From: Propionibacteriaceae bacterium
Lineage (GTDB): Bacteria; Actinomycetota; Actinomycetes; Propionibacteriales; Propionibacteriaceae
Assembly (NCBI GenBank): GCA_030532825.1
Contig: JAUNKK010000001.1
Coordinates: 52,886 to 116,885, forward strand
Length of the DNA: 64,000 bases
Direction of reading: 5' to 3'
The notes under the pieces are model-generated. The model worked only from the letters and a program-made list of their open reading frames with translations. It had not been told where the DNA came from and made no database searches. The position numbers and the translations under genes are program-made. Below, one piece after another: positions 42,514 through 54,139 of the stretch (positions within the stretch are counted from its first letter, which is position 1; each line of letters opens with the position of its first letter).

Positions 42514-43454
42514 GACTCTCTCCCGAACAAGGCCAGCGCCCCGGCGGCAATGACTGCTCCCGCGACTGTGACGGCCGTCACCAGCTTGGCAGCACGCCGC
42601 ACCTGCGCCGCCTGGGGACGGGGTCCATCACCGAGGGTGGGGCGGGATTCGACTCGTTCCCCGTATCGGTTCTCACCGCCAAGCTGCACCCCTAGCGCGC
42701 CCGCCCAAGCCGATTCACACCAGCCGCCGTTGGGGCTGGGATGGCGGGTGCTGTCGCGCAGCATGACGCGCCACGCCCGCTGCAGCTCGCCACCGACCAC
42801 CGGGGCCATCAAACAGGCGAGGACACCCGTGAGGCGGGCCGCTGGCCAGGCAACGGCGTCGTCAGCGACGGCCGAAGCGGTACCGAACCGGGCATAGCGG
42901 GAATTGCGGTACCCGACCATGGCATCCAAGGTGTTGATGGCCCGATGGGTGAGGATCCCTGGCACCCCGGCGACGGCACCCCAAAACAGCGTGCAAATGC
43001 CGGCATCGTTGGTGTTCTCGGCCATCGACTCGACGGTGGCCCGCCCAAGTGCCTCCGCATCAAGATCACTGGGATCGCGGCCACAAAGGTTCGGCAGTTG
43101 TTCGCGCGCCGCTGCTAAGTCACCGGATTCGATCCGGTCGGCCATCACTGCGCCCTCGTTGGCGAGCCGCCGCGTGCCGAGCGCAACCCAGGTGGCGACG
43201 GCAGTGATCAGCACCTGAAGCCAGCCACGTCGTCGCGCGAGACGTTCCACAATGATGCCGCCGACTAGCACTGGCGTAACGGCCACCGCGGTGAAGCCCA
43301 CCCCAGCCGCGCGGCTGTCGGCGTAGGTGGCGTGCTCAACATGCTTCGCCCAGGAACCGAACCAACCGACGGGGTGGTGGTGCGTGGGGTCGGCGAAAAG
43401 CTGGTCGGCCAGAGTCCCTAGGGCGAGACCTAGGCTGCGATGTCGAAGAGTCAT
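42510..43454 (-). CDS. cobD: Adenosylcobinamide-phosphate synthase CobD/CbiB
   Basis: A 314-residue membrane protein that attaches (R)-1-aminopropan-2-ol (or its phosphate) to cobyric acid. Motifs are DQLFADPTHHHPVGWFGSW at the N-terminus, the conserved VESMAENTNDAGICTLFWG, and PGILTHRAINTLDAMVGYR. About four or five hydrophobic segments are present. ATG 43454 overlaps the cobS stop (ATGA), and the stop overlaps cobQ. Confidence 0.95.
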   Translation of the reverse strand: MTLRHRSLGLALGTLADQLFADPTHHHPVGWFGSWAKHVEHATYADSRAAGVGFTAVAVTPVLVGGIIVERLARRRGWLQVLITAVATWVALGTRRLANEGAVMADRIESGDLAAAREQLPNLCGRDPSDLDAEALGRATVESMAENTNDAGICTLFWGAVAGVPGILTHRAINTLDAMVGYRNSRYARFGTASAVADDAVAWPAARLTGVLACLMAPVVGGELQRAWRVMLRDSTRHPSPNGGWCESAWAGALGVQLGGENRYGERVESRPTLGDGPRPQAAQVRRAAKLVTAVTVAGAVIAAGALALFGRES

Positions 43455-44242
43455 ACCGCCCCAATTCGGTGATAGGTGAGCGCGAGGAGCAGCCAGGTGG
43501 CCAGTTGCGTGATCTCGATCAGCGAACCATAGCAGTCCCCGTTAAGACGGCCTAGGCGCCGCAGCAGGTGCCGCTGCCAGCCGACGGCCACGAGCCAGGC
43601 TAGGCACAGCGCCCCTCCCCAACAGGCGGCGGCCCGCCAGCCCAGCAACCCCCACGCAGCCAAGGCGACGCCGACCACTAGGGACACCCGGGTGGCCCAC
43701 ACGTGTATCGGCCGCACTCGTCCGGCCACTAGGCCCGACAGGGTCCCGGGCACCGGCTTCTCATCGCTCCGCGGCAGGGCGCCGGCCATGGCGGCCACCC
43801 GGCCTGCCGCGAGGCCGACTGCCAGCAGCAATGGCCAGCTCTCGGGGGGCAGTACTGCAACGGCGCCGATGTCGGCCAGCAGCACCAGCAGCAGCGTCGC
43901 CACCCCCATGGGCCCGATGTCGGATTGCTTCATGATGGCCATGGCCTGATCCGGCGGTTTCCGCGATCCCAACCCGTCCGCGACGTCAGCTATCCCGTCT
44001 AAGTGCATGGCGCCGGTGACCCAGGCGACCGCTGCGAGGGCCAGTACCGCTCCGAGCCAGCGCGTCTCCGCCGCCCAGGCGATCCCCCAACCGAGCAGCC
44101 CCGCTGCGCCACCGATCCCCGCACCCAGCCAGGGGAAGGCCACGAGGCCGTCGGGAAAGTCGGAGTCCTTCCAGTTGTGCTTGCGAACCGGCAGCCACGT
44201 GTACATGGCCACCGCGCTGTGCAGGGCCCGGAGTGCCCGCAT
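43451..44242 (-). CDS. cobS: Adenosylcobinamide-GDP ribazoletransferase
   Basis: A 263-residue integral membrane enzyme joining adenosylcobinamide-GDP and alpha-ribazole to give adenosylcobalamin. The family motif HLDGIADVADGLGSR and the C-terminal LNGDCYGSLIEITQL are both present, with about six membrane segments. The ATG at 44242 is chosen because it overlaps the cobU stop by one base (TGATG); a longer frame upstream would run into cobU. Confidence 0.95.
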   Translation of the reverse strand: MRALRALHSAVAMYTWLPVRKHNWKDSDFPDGLVAFPWLGAGIGGAAGLLGWGIAWAAETRWLGAVLALAAVAWVTGAMHLDGIADVADGLGSRKPPDQAMAIMKQSDIGPMGVATLLLVLLADIGAVAVLPPESWPLLLAVGLAAGRVAAMAGALPRSDEKPVPGTLSGLVAGRVRPIHVWATRVSLVVGVALAAWGLLGWRAAACWGGALCLAWLVAVGWQRHLLRRLGRLNGDCYGSLIEITQLATWLLLALTYHRIGAV

Positions 44243-44778
44243 CAGGGGGCCTTGACGGGCAAAGGAATCCCGGCCACGCAGAACCACACCCGCTCCACCA
44301 TCGCGGCGACACGCATATTGAGACGTCCCAGCTGATCGGCAAACAACCGCCCCGATGGGGTTTCCGGCACCACACCCAGCCCCACCTCGTTGCTGACGAA
44401 CACCACGTCACGCCGGGTCTGGTGCAACGCAGCCAGAAAGTCATCGAGTCGCTCGTTGAGCCGGGCCAGCGCGGCCTGGTCCCGATCCCAGCAGCCGTCA
44501 TCCAGCAGGCGCGTCAGCCACACCCCAAGGCAGTCCACCAGCATGGGGGCGCCATCGTTGCGGCGTAGTTGAGCGACCAAGTCGATGGTCTCGATCGTCT
44601 CCCAGTGCGAGGGACGGCGTTCCCGGTGGAGCCGCAGCCTCTCCGCCCACTCGGCGTCGCCGGGCCGCTCCTCCGAGGTCGCCACGTACGCAACGCGCGG
44701 GGCATCCGCGAACAACGACTCCGCGAACGTTGACTTGCCGGAGCGGGTCCCGCCCAACACGAGCGCGGTGCCGATCAC
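44242..44778 (-). CDS. cobU: Adenosylcobinamide kinase / guanylyltransferase
   Basis: A 178-residue bifunctional enzyme that phosphorylates adenosylcobinamide and transfers GMP to the product. The P-loop is GGTRSGKST (9-17), followed by the family features AYVATSEERPGDAEWAERLRLHRERRP with the guanylylated His, DCLGVWLTRLL, and FVSNEVGLGVVPETP. The start is GTG 44778, overlapping the cobT stop by 4 nt. Confidence 0.96.
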   Translation of the reverse strand: MIGTALVLGGTRSGKSTFAESLFADAPRVAYVATSEERPGDAEWAERLRLHRERRPSHWETIETIDLVAQLRRNDGAPMLVDCLGVWLTRLLDDGCWDRDQAALARLNERLDDFLAALHQTRRDVVFVSNEVGLGVVPETPSGRLFADQLGRLNMRVAAMVERVWFCVAGIPLPVKAP

Positions 44779-45854
44779 GCCTGGGATACCCCTTGCTCAC
44801 TGAAAGTGCCCATCTCGTTCATCACGAGCGCAGCCGTCCGCACCAGCGGCAGGGCGAGCGCCCCTCCCGAGCCCTCCCCGAGCCTCAGCCCCAGATCTAC
44901 CAGGCCCTTGAGCCCCAGCTCCCGATGTGCGATGGCAATGGCGGGCTCCACACCGGCGTGACCGGCCAACAGGTAGCCAGCCACGGCGGGGGCGATCGTG
45001 CGGGCTACGAGCGCCGCCGAGCAGGACACCACCCCATCGAGCACCACCGGGATGCGATGGGCCGCCGCCGTTAGGATCAAACCGACCATGGCGGCATGCT
45101 CAAACCCGCCTACAGCCGCCAGGGCCCCAACATGGTCGCCTGCGGCGAGCAGCCCGGCGACATCGTTGACCTGTAGGCCACGCTCAATCACCGAGACCTT
45201 CCGACTGAGCATCTCATCATCGGCCCCGGCCCCGCGGCCTGTCGCCTCCACAGCCGGAACCCCCCCGAAGGCGGCCGTCAAAGCGGTGGCGGGAGTGGTG
45301 TTCGCCAGCCCGACCTCACCGGGAACGAGCACATCAGCACCGGCCGCGATGGCGCTCTCGGCGGCCTCAAGACCAACCGCGACGGCAGCGAGGGCCTGCT
45401 CGCGGCTCATGGCTGGACCCTGCGTGAAATCAGCCGTTCCCGGGGCGATGCGACGATCGATGGTGCCGTCGGCGGGCGAGAGGAGACCGACATCAATGAC
45501 CTCCACCTCGGCCCCGACGGAGCGCCCGATCACACTGACCCCCGCAAAACCGATGGCTATGCCGGCCGCCATCTGGATGCTGACCTCCTGCGGCCAGGGC
45601 GTCACCCCTTGCGCGTAGACTCCGTGGTCCGCGGCAAAGACGACGACCCGGGGCTTGCTGGGCACGGGCGGCGGACAGGCGGCGGCGATCCCGCACAACT
45701 GAACGCCGATCGCCTCCAGACCCCCGAGCGACCCGGGCGGCTTAGTCAGGTCGTTCTGGCGGTCGCGCCCTGCTTGCAACCACGTCTCCTCGACGGGCGC
45801 GATGCGGGCGGCGAGTTGCGTGAGCTCTTCGGCGGTATAGGCGGCTGTGGCCAT
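44775..45854 (-). CDS. cobT: Nicotinate-nucleotide--dimethylbenzimidazole phosphoribosyltransferase
   Basis: A 359-residue enzyme making alpha-ribazole 5'-phosphate for the lower ligand of cobalamin. It contains KPPGSLGGLEAIGVQL, VFAADHGVYAQGVTPWP, GEVGLANTTPATAL, and the C-terminal LGLRLGEGSGGALALPL with the catalytic Glu. ATG 45854 has AAGGA about 10 nt upstream. It is the first cob gene, 93 bp after rseP on the same strand. That space holds the 14-bp palindrome GACGCCGCGGCGTC (45897-45910) but no cobalamin riboswitch. Confidence 0.96.
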   Translation of the reverse strand: MATAAYTAEELTQLAARIAPVEETWLQAGRDRQNDLTKPPGSLGGLEAIGVQLCGIAAACPPPVPSKPRVVVFAADHGVYAQGVTPWPQEVSIQMAAGIAIGFAGVSVIGRSVGAEVEVIDVGLLSPADGTIDRRIAPGTADFTQGPAMSREQALAAVAVGLEAAESAIAAGADVLVPGEVGLANTTPATALTAAFGGVPAVEATGRGAGADDEMLSRKVSVIERGLQVNDVAGLLAAGDHVGALAAVGGFEHAAMVGLILTAAAHRIPVVLDGVVSCSAALVARTIAPAVAGYLLAGHAGVEPAIAIAHRELGLKGLVDLGLRLGEGSGGALALPLVRTAALVMNEMGTFSEQGVSQA

Positions 45855-45947
45855 GGGGTGACGTCCTTCTCGTTGTCAGTTGGGTTCACGCAGCAAGACG
45901 CCGCGGCGTCCCACCTGTGAAACTGTGGCTGAGGTTAGCACCCCGCA

Positions 45948-47234
45948 TCAGAACAGCTTGATGGGGCTGACGAAGTCGGCGACGATCAACACTAGACCGC
46001 CAACCAAGAGAAACCCGCCCACCAGATAAGCCACCGGAAGCATCTTGGCGGTGTCCACAGGACCCGGGTCTGCCTTGCCGCGCAGGCGAGCGATCCCCCG
46101 TCGAATGGCCTCATAGAGCGCCCCGGCGATGTGACCACCGTCGAGCGGCAGCAGCGGCACGAGGTTGAACACTGCGAGGAACAAGTTCACGCTGCCGAGC
46201 AGCGATAGCCAGGTGGCGGCGCGATCCATCACGGGAATCTCGTCGGCTGTGGCGATCTCGCCCGCGACGCGGCTGGCACCAATGATGGAGATTGGGCTGT
46301 TGATGTCTCGTTCCTGTCCGGTGACGAGACCAACCCCAACATTCCAGATCCGCACGGGGAAGGACGCCAAAGCAACCGCAGACATCCGGGTCATGTTCCA
46401 CATCTGCGCCGCGGTGGCGCCCACACCACCATAGACGCGTTCGCTGCCGGGCGAGATACCAAGGAAGCCGGCTTCGACAGTGGTGGCTGGGTCTAGCCGG
46501 TCCGGGACGGACTGGATGATGGTGTTGACACTGTTGAGTTGGATGACTTGGCCGTCCCGCTCCACGGTGACGGTGGCCTCGCCGTCGCGGTTGGCACGGA
46601 TCAGGTCACCCAGCTCGGTCCAGTTGGTCACGGCAACCCCATTAAAGGCCACCACCTTGTCGCCCACCTGGATCCCGGCCTGTTTGGCGGGGGTTTCGGG
46701 GTCACCCGGCTGACAGACCGCGGGGGTTCGGTCCGCTGGGATGACGCATTCGTTAACGACGCTTACCTGGAGATTCGCCTGCATCGTGCCGTAGAAGACG
46801 TTGATGCTGAGAAAGATCAGAAACGCCAGCAGCAGGTTCATGGCGGGCCCACCCAGCATGACGATGACCTTCTGCCACACGGTTTTCTGATGAAACAGGC
46901 GGCCGTTATCCTCTGCCGTGATCTCCTCGTACTCGTAGGAGCGGGCCTGATCCGCCATCCGGGTCAGCCACCCCTTCCGGCGGCCGGTGTCTTTCTCCGG
47001 CGGATACATGCCGATTAGTCGGACGTATCCGCCCAACGGGAAGGCCTTGAACCCATATTCGGTTTCACCGCGCTTGCGGGACCAGAGAGTTTTACCAAAA
47101 CCCACGAAATACTGGGTGACCTTGACACCAAATAGTTTGGCCGGGACCAGGTGACCAATTTCATGCAAGGCCACCGAGGCCATGATGGCCAGGAAGAACA
47201 ATAAGGCGATGCCGATTGAAGTGGCGTTGATCAC
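45948..47234 (-). CDS. rseP: Site-2 protease RseP/Rip1 (M50 zinc metalloprotease)
   Basis: A 428-residue intramembrane protease. The zinc motif HEIGH (24-28) is in the first membrane helix. A central PDZ domain includes [16 protein letters not shown], and the C-terminal [11 protein letters not shown] supplies the third zinc ligand. About four membrane segments are present. In actinobacteria this protease cleaves anti-sigma factors and other membrane substrates. The start is GTG 47234 with GGAGG, overlapping the dxr stop by 4 nt, the same dxr-rip1 order as in mycobacteria. Confidence 0.95.
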   Translation of the reverse strand: MINATSIGIALLFFLAIMASVALHEIGHLVPAKLFGVKVTQYFVGFGKTLWSRKRGETEYGFKAFPLGGYVRLIGMYPPEKDTGRRKGWLTRMADQARSYEYEEITAEDNGRLFHQKTVWQKVIVMLGGPAMNLLLAFLIFLSINVFYGTMQANLQVSVVNECVIPADRTPAVCQPGDPETPAKQAGIQVGDKVVAFNGVAVTNWTELGDLIRANRDGEATVTVERDGQVIQLNSVNTIIQSVPDRLDPATTVEAGFLGISPGSERVYGGVGATAAQMWNMTRMSAVALASFPVRIWNVGVGLVTGQERDINSPISIIGASRVAGEIATADEIPVMDRAATWLSLLGSVNLFLAVFNLVPLLPLDGGHIAGALYEAIRRGIARLRGKADPGPVDTAKMLPVAYLVGGFLLVGGLVLIVADFVSPIKLF

Positions 47235-48403
47235 AGTTCCTCCACTAGGTCAGCGGCGCGGCGACGGGCAACCCGGTCGGCAGCAAGCACGGCGTCCACG
47301 CTCAGTTGGGGGTCGGGGATGTGGTCCGCAGCCAAGTGTTCGTCCAGGCAGCGGGCGATCAGGTCGGTGATGTCGAGGAAACCAATGCGCGCTTCACAAA
47401 AGGCATCCACCAGCACCTCGTTCGCGGCATTGTAGACGGCCGGAGCGGTTCCCGCGGCCCGGCCGGCCCGCCGAGCCAGTTCGACGGCGGGGAACGTCTT
47501 GTTGTCGAGGGGTTCGAACGTCCACGCAACTGGGCGGCTCCAGTCGCAGGGTTTAGCTGCCCCGGGTAGCCGATCTGGCCACGTCAGGGCCAAGCCGATG
47601 GGCAGCCGCATGTCGGGCGGGGAGGCCTGGGCCAGCGTGGACCCGTCGCAGAACTCCACCATTGAATGGACCACGGACTGCGGATGCACCGTCACGACGA
47701 TGTCGTCGTAGCTGACGCCGTAGAGCAGCGCCGCCTCAATCAACTCCAATCCCTTGTTGACCAGCGTCGAGGAGTTGATGGTGATGACCCGTCCCATGGC
47801 CCAGGTGGGGTGCGCCATGGCCTGCTCCGCGGTCACGTTCGTGAGCTCGTTTCGCCTCCGTCCCCGGAAAGGGCCACCCGATGCGGTGAGGATGAGGCGC
47901 GCCACCTCGTCGGCGCGACCGCCACGCAATGCCTGGGCGAACGCGGAGTGCTCGGAGTCGACGGCCACCAGCTGGCCCGGCGCGGCGGCATCGGTCACCA
48001 GCCGTCCCCCGATCACCAAGGATTCCTTATTGGCCAGGGCGAGGGTGGTGCCGGCAGCCAGAGTCGCCAACGTGGGCTGGAGCCCGGCTGCGCCGGTGAT
48101 GGCGTTGACCACCACGTCGCAATCCGAGGCGGCGAGCGTCGTCGCTGCTTCCGGGCCGACAAGCAGCCGGGGCGAGGCGATGCGCAACCGAGCCAGTTCG
48201 GCCTCAAGTTCGGGAGCAGCGGCCGGGTCAGCCACGGCTACCTGCTGTGGCTGGAACCGGGCTATCTGCTCCGCCAGGCGCTGCGCATTCCCACCCGAGG
48301 CTGCCAGGGCGGACACCTCGAACTCGTCGGGCCGGGTCGCCACGACGTCAAGGGTCTGCGTACCGATGGAGCCGGTGGAGCCGAGCAGGACGATTCTTCG
48401 CAC
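47231..48403 (-). CDS. dxr: 1-deoxy-D-xylulose 5-phosphate reductoisomerase
   Basis: A 390-residue NADPH-dependent enzyme of the MEP isoprenoid pathway. The NADPH-binding loop is GSTGSIG (8-14). [11 protein letters not shown] and the substrate/metal region [13 protein letters not shown] are present, as is [10 protein letters not shown]. The start is ATG 48403. A hairpin terminator upstream separates it from gdhA. Its product pathway partner ispG is not in the window, although rseP-ispG adjacency is common in relatives. Confidence 0.97.
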   Translation of the reverse strand: MRRIVLLGSTGSIGTQTLDVVATRPDEFEVSALAASGGNAQRLAEQIARFQPQQVAVADPAAAPELEAELARLRIASPRLLVGPEAATTLAASDCDVVVNAITGAAGLQPTLATLAAGTTLALANKESLVIGGRLVTDAAAPGQLVAVDSEHSAFAQALRGGRADEVARLILTASGGPFRGRRRNELTNVTAEQAMAHPTWAMGRVITINSSTLVNKGLELIEAALLYGVSYDDIVVTVHPQSVVHSMVEFCDGSTLAQASPPDMRLPIGLALTWPDRLPGAAKPCDWSRPVAWTFEPLDNKTFPAVELARRAGRAAGTAPAVYNAANEVLVDAFCEARIGFLDITDLIARCLDEHLAADHIPDPQLSVDAVLAADRVARRRAADLVEEL

Positions 48404-48435
48404 CCAGACAGTGTGTCACGATCCGCAAATGGCTT

Positions 48436-48464
48436 GGGCCGCCAGGCGTTGTGCCTGGCGGCCC
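48436..48464 (-). terminator. gdhA transcription terminator
   Basis: A perfect 12-bp stem GGGCCGCCAGGC/GCCTGGCGGCCC with a 5-nt loop, 16 nt beyond the gdhA stop. A short ATTT follows on the minus strand. Confidence 0.75.
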
Positions 48465-48479
48465 GTTGCGAACGAGCTA

Positions 48480-49841
<1,362 letters not shown>

Positions 49842-49904
49842 TTACTACTCAGCAGATGGTAAACCCGCCACCCACTCCGAGCGGTGCTTGTCCAGATCTG
49901 CGTC

Positions 49905-51023
49905 TCAGCTGGTCTGGCGTGCGGCGAGCTGGCCGCAGGCGCCGTCGATATCCGATCCTCGGGTATCACGCAGCGTCACGGGCACACCCCGCCGCTCTAG
50001 CGTGGCGATGAAGGCCTCCTCATCCTCGGGCCGGGACGCCGTCCACTTGGAACCAGGCGTCGGGTTCAAGGGAATGAGGTTCACGTGAACCCAGCGCCAG
50101 TCGCCGTGTTTCTTCAACACATCGGCGAGTAGGTTGGCTCGGGCGACGGAGTCGTTGATGTCGCGCATCAACGCGTACTCAATACTGACACGTCGTTTGG
50201 TGACGCGTGCGTATTCCCAGGCGGCCTCGACGACCTCGGCGACAGACCAACGGTTGTTCACGGGCACGACCTCGTTGCGCAGGTCGTCGTCGGGAGCATG
50301 CAGGGATACGGCCAGGGTGAGGGGGAGACCTTCAGCCGCCAATCGCCCAATCTGCGGTACCAGACCCACCGTAGACACCGTGATACCGCGGGCGCTCATC
50401 CCGAAGCCGCGCGGGCTGGGGGCGATCAGCGTGCGGATGGCACCCAGCACCGCCTTGTAATTCGCCAGCGGCTCCCCCATCCCCATGAACACGACGTTGT
50501 TGAGCCGCCCTGTGGTGCCGGACATCACCCCCGCGGCGAGCATCTGGTTGGCTGCTAAGGCCTGGATGGTGATCTCGGCCTGGGAGAGGTTACGTTTCAG
50601 CCCGCCCTGCCCGGTGGCGCAGAACGGGCAGGCCATCCCGCAGCCCGCTTGGGAACTGATGCACAGCGTCGATCGCTGTGGGTAGCGCATCAGCACTGAT
50701 TCCAGCAGGGAGCCATCGTGAAGTCGCCACAGGGTTTTGATGGTGCGCCCGCGGTCGGCTGCCTGCTGGCGTATTTCAGTGAGCAGCGCAGGGAACAGTT
50801 GCCTGGCCAAGTCCAGGCGAATCGCGGCTGGCAGATCCGTCCACGCTGCGACGTCGTCGCTCAACCCATCAAAAACGTGCCGCGAGATCTGGTCGGCCCG
50901 AAACGTCGGCAGGCCGAGCGCAGCCATGGCGTCGCGTCGGGCATCAGTGTCGAAATCGAGCCAGTGCTTCGGGGCTTTGCCCCGGGCAGGGGCGTCGAAG
51001 ACCAGCGGCAGGTTGGTTGGCAT
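49905..51023 (-). CDS. rlmN: Dual-specificity 23S rRNA/tRNA adenine-C2 methyltransferase
   Basis: A radical SAM methyltransferase of about 372 residues. The iron-sulfur cluster motif is C128-x3-C132-x2-C135 in [18 protein letters not shown]. The N-terminal Cys-x-Phe segment is replaced by the usual RlmN accessory domain, and the resolving Cys is in DIDGACGQL near the C-terminus. It methylates A2503 of 23S rRNA. ATG 51023 is chosen over an in-frame start four codons earlier because it follows the cdsA stop by one base and has GGGGGATGAG just upstream. Confidence 0.95.
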   Translation of the reverse strand: MPTNLPLVFDAPARGKAPKHWLDFDTDARRDAMAALGLPTFRADQISRHVFDGLSDDVAAWTDLPAAIRLDLARQLFPALLTEIRQQAADRGRTIKTLWRLHDGSLLESVLMRYPQRSTLCISSQAGCGMACPFCATGQGGLKRNLSQAEITIQALAANQMLAAGVMSGTTGRLNNVVFMGMGEPLANYKAVLGAIRTLIAPSPRGFGMSARGITVSTVGLVPQIGRLAAEGLPLTLAVSLHAPDDDLRNEVVPVNNRWSVAEVVEAAWEYARVTKRRVSIEYALMRDINDSVARANLLADVLKKHGDWRWVHVNLIPLNPTPGSKWTASRPEDEEAFIATLERRGVPVTLRDTRGSDIDGACGQLAARQTS

Positions 51024-51024
51024 C

Positions 51025-51894
51025 TCATCCCCCAAGGCTCAGGTACAGAACAAGCCATCCTACCGGTACTGCAACCAGCATCGAATCCAGCCGATCCATC
51101 ACTCCCCCATGCCCGGGCAGGAAATTCGACATATCCTTAATGCCCACATCCCGTTTAATCTGGGACTCCACCAGATCGCCCAGGGTAGCAGCCGGGGCCG
51201 TACACAGGCCCAATAGCAGACCCAACCACCACGAAGCGCCAAGAGCCCACATCCCCGCGATCGCCCCCACGGCACCGGCCACCAGCAGCGAGCCGGCGAA
51301 TCCTTCCCAGGTTTTTGACGGCGAAATGAGCGGCGCCATCTTGTGCCGCCCGAAAAGCGACCCCACCACGTAAGCGCCAGTATCGGCAGCCACGATACAG
51401 AAAATCAGCACAATAAACCGGAGGTTTCCCTGCGGGGCCGCCATCAATAATGGAACGAAGATCCCCATGAGGGGGATATAGGCGATGATGAGGGCGCTGG
51501 CTGCAACATCGCGGATAAAGCCCTCAGGCTTCGCAAAAAACAGGCGCGCTACCAGGCAGGCCAGGAAAGTCCCAGCCACACAAATCACAGCAAACGCCGT
51601 CGGGGACAGGCCCAGGTCCAGCCGGGCCGCCCCGTAGCCACCAAGCACGCTCACCACGGTCCCCGTGACGATGCACTTAACCTGCGAGTGCATGCCCTTG
51701 CGGGCCAACGCCTGATGGATCTCGACCACGCCCAAGCCGAAAGCCGCCGCGGCCACCAGCACGAAAAACCACGGCGCCCACAGCAGCCCGACCGCGAGAC
51801 ACGTCAACAACAACACCCCGACCCCGATGGCGACCGGGACATTCCGGCCGCCCTTCGACGCTGGGGTGTCGTTGGCGGGCACCTCGCTGGGCAT
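51025..51894 (-). CDS. cdsA: Phosphatidate cytidylyltransferase
   Basis: A 289-residue membrane enzyme making CDP-diacylglycerol from phosphatidate and CTP. About eight hydrophobic segments precede the family signature [21 protein letters not shown] then [12 protein letters not shown] near the C-terminus. The hydrophilic N-terminal 25 residues are charged. ATG 51894 overlaps the frr stop by one base (TGATG). Confidence 0.95.
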   Translation of the reverse strand: MPSEVPANDTPASKGGRNVPVAIGVGVLLLTCLAVGLLWAPWFFVLVAAAAFGLGVVEIHQALARKGMHSQVKCIVTGTVVSVLGGYGAARLDLGLSPTAFAVICVAGTFLACLVARLFFAKPEGFIRDVAASALIIAYIPLMGIFVPLLMAAPQGNLRFIVLIFCIVAADTGAYVVGSLFGRHKMAPLISPSKTWEGFAGSLLVAGAVGAIAGMWALGASWWLGLLLGLCTAPAATLGDLVESQIKRDVGIKDMSNFLPGHGGVMDRLDSMLVAVPVGWLVLYLSLGG

Positions 51895-52451
51895 CAGACT
51901 TCGCTAAGTTCGGCTTCCTTATGCTTGAGCAGGTCGTCAACCGCCTCAACGAATTTCTTCGTTGTGGCATCCATTGCCTTCTCAGCGCGAACAAGTTCGT
52001 CCTCGCTGATCTCCGAGTTCTTCTCCAGTTTCTTGAAGGCATCGATGGCGTGGCGGCGGATGTTGCGCACGGCGATCCTGGCGTCCTCTGCCTTGGCTTT
52101 GGCGAGCTTAATGTACTCCTTGCGGCGTTCCTCAGTCAGTTCCGGCATAACCACCCGGATCGAGTTGCCATCGTTGCTGGGGTTCACCCCGAGATCGGCT
52201 TCGCGGATGGACTTTTCAATGGCCGCAATAGCGCTGCGATCGAAGGGAGTAATCAGCATGGTCCGTGGGTCGGTTGAGGTGAATGTCGCCAACTGCTGCA
52301 GCGGAGTCGGCGCACCGTAATAGTCGGCAGTCAACCGATTGAACATAGCGGGGTGGGCTCGCCCCGTGCGGATGGTGGACAAGTCTTCGCGGGCGTGGTC
52401 CACCGCCTGCTGCATCTTGCCCTGGGTTTCCTTCTCGACATCGGCGATCAT
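51894..52451 (-). CDS. frr: Ribosome recycling factor
   Basis: A 185-residue protein that, with EF-G, splits post-termination ribosomes. The sequence is typical from end to end: LSTIRTGRAHPAMFNRLTADYYGAPTPLQQLA, the GVNPSNDGNSIRVVMPELTEERR hinge region, and a C-terminal long helix. ATG 52451 has GGAGAG just upstream. It lies 29 bp after pyrH. Confidence 0.98.
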   Translation of the reverse strand: MIADVEKETQGKMQQAVDHAREDLSTIRTGRAHPAMFNRLTADYYGAPTPLQQLATFTSTDPRTMLITPFDRSAIAAIEKSIREADLGVNPSNDGNSIRVVMPELTEERRKEYIKLAKAKAEDARIAVRNIRRHAIDAFKKLEKNSEISEDELVRAEKAMDATTKKFVEAVDDLLKHKEAELSEV

Positions 52452-52480
52452 GGCGCTCTCCTTAGTGTGGGTAGGGGTGG

Positions 52481-53194
52481 TCAGCGGGAAACGAGCGTTC
52501 CAATGGGTTCTCCCTGCACGACGCGGCGGATATTGCCGCGCTCGGACAGGTTGAAGAAAACGAGATTGAGGGCGTTGTCGCGGGCTAGGGCGATGGCCGT
52601 CGCGTCGGCCACCTTGAGGTCCCTGGCCAGGAACTCGTCATAGGTTAGATGTTTGAAGCGCTGGGCTGCCGGATTCTTTCGCGGATCAGAGTCGTAGACG
52701 CCGTCCACCCCCTGCTTGCCCATGAGGAGCACCTCAGCACCGATTTCCAGAGCCCGCTGGGCTGCGACGGTGTCCGTCGAGAAATACGGCATGCCTGATC
52801 CGGCACCAAAGATGACGATGCGCCCCTTCTCCAAGTGTCGTTCGGCGCGGCGCGGGATGTAGGGCTCGGCCACCTGGGCCATGTTGATGGCGGACTGCAC
52901 CCGAGTATGGATGCCAGCTTTCTCCAGAAAGTCCTGCAGCGCGATGGCGTTCATGACGGTGCCCAGCATGCCCATATAGTCAGCCCGGTCCCGAGCCATG
53001 CCGTTCTGGCTGAGTTCCGCGCCACGGAAGTAATTGCCGCCACCGACCACCACGGCCACCTGAGCACCCTCAGCCGCCACGGCCGCGATTTCGTTGGCAA
53101 TCTCAGAGATCACAACGGGGTCCACACCGAGCTTTCCGCCGCCGAAGACCTCGCCTGAGAGTTTGAGCAGCACGCGCTGATACGGCTTGTTCAT
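52481..53194 (-). CDS. pyrH: UMP kinase
   Basis: A 237-residue hexameric UMP kinase of the amino-acid-kinase fold. Motifs are [47 protein letters not shown], and [20 protein letters not shown]. It phosphorylates UMP to UDP and is usually controlled by GTP and UTP. ATG 53194 is preceded by GGAAGG. A terminator hairpin upstream separates it from tsf. Confidence 0.97.
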   Translation of the reverse strand: MNKPYQRVLLKLSGEVFGGGKLGVDPVVISEIANEIAAVAAEGAQVAVVVGGGNYFRGAELSQNGMARDRADYMGMLGTVMNAIALQDFLEKAGIHTRVQSAINMAQVAEPYIPRRAERHLEKGRIVIFGAGSGMPYFSTDTVAAQRALEIGAEVLLMGKQGVDGVYDSDPRKNPAAQRFKHLTYDEFLARDLKVADATAIALARDNALNLVFFNLSERGNIRRVVQGEPIGTLVSR

Positions 53195-53254
53195 GGGGAC
53201 CTACCTTCCTGGTGGGTGACGCGTCATCCCTCACCCTATCGTCATATACAACGA

Positions 53255-53283
53255 ACGAGCGCGCCCCAACGGGACGCGCTCGT
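53255..53283 (-). terminator. tsf transcription terminator
   Basis: A 13-bp stem with one G-T pair (ACGAGCGCGTCCC/GGGGCGCGCTCGT on the minus strand) and a 3-nt loop, 13 nt after the tsf stop. TCGTTGTATAT follows. It separates the rpsB-tsf unit from pyrH. Confidence 0.8.
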
Positions 53284-53295
53284 CGTCAGTGGTCC

Positions 53296-54105
53296 TCAGG
53301 CGCCGACAGCGAAGCGGACGAAGCGCTTCACCTCAAGGCCTGCGGCCTTCAGGACATCGGCCACGGACTTCTTGTCCTCCCAGACCGCGGGCTGGTCCAG
53401 TAGCGCCACATCCTTGAAGTAGCCGTTCAGGCGGCCCTCGATAATCCGCGGGATAGCCCCCTCCGGCTTGCCTTCTTCCCGGGCGGTGGCCTCGGCGATA
53501 CGCCGCTCGTTCTCAACGACATCAGCCGGCACCTCGTCGCGCGTCACGTAGGACGGGCTCATGGCGGCGATGTGCATCGCAACCTGATGCGCGAGGGCAT
53601 CATCGCCTCCGGTGTATTCGATCAACACACCGACCTGCGGCGGCAGGTCAGAGGCGCGGCGGTGCAGGTACAGGTGAGTGGTGCCGTCGAAGTTCGCCAC
53701 CTTCACCAGGGAGAGGTTCTCGCCGATCTTCGCCGCCAGTTCCTGAACAGCTTCCTTCACGGTGGACGACCCGAGCGCCGCGGCGTTCCCAGCCTCTAGG
53801 TCGGTGGCGCCGCTGGCGGCGACGGCCGCCACGATCTGGTCACCCAAGCCGACGAACTCGGCGTTCTTAGCGACGAAGTCGGTCTCGGCGGCAAACTGAA
53901 TGAGGATCCCGTCCCGGCCCGCGACGATGCCGTTGGTGGCCTCACGGTCGGTGCGCTTGGCGGCTTTGGCCAGGCCGGAGATGCGCAGCAGTTCGGCGGC
54001 CTTCTCGAAGTCGCCCTCGGCCTCGGTGAGTGCCTTCTTGGCGTCCATCATGCCGGCGCCAGTGGCGTCGCGCAGCTTCTTTACGTCAGCAGCAGTGATT
54101 GCCAT
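53296..54105 (-). CDS. tsf: Elongation factor Ts
   Basis: A 269-residue guanine nucleotide exchange factor for EF-Tu. It begins [26 protein letters not shown], the standard UBA-like N-terminal domain, with the TDFVAKN motif and [19 protein letters not shown]. The ATG at 54105 is the canonical start; a longer open frame upstream is antisense to nothing useful and lies in rpsB. The ribosome binding site is a weak AGAAAGAAA. It follows rpsB by 34 bp. Confidence 0.97.
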   Translation of the reverse strand: MAITAADVKKLRDATGAGMMDAKKALTEAEGDFEKAAELLRISGLAKAAKRTDREATNGIVAGRDGILIQFAAETDFVAKNAEFVGLGDQIVAAVAASGATDLEAGNAAALGSSTVKEAVQELAAKIGENLSLVKVANFDGTTHLYLHRRASDLPPQVGVLIEYTGGDDALAHQVAMHIAAMSPSYVTRDEVPADVVENERRIAEATAREEGKPEGAIPRIIEGRLNGYFKDVALLDQPAVWEDKKSVADVLKAAGLEVKRFVRFAVGA

Positions 54106-54139
54106 GTGTTTCTTTCTGTAGCTCTGTTGCTCGTGGGGA

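Noticed and set aside
45855..45947. Possible cobalamin riboswitch upstream of cobT
   Set aside because: Only 93 bp are available, the conserved B12-box (AGCCAGGAGACC-like) is absent, and no multi-stem structure of suitable size can be drawn.
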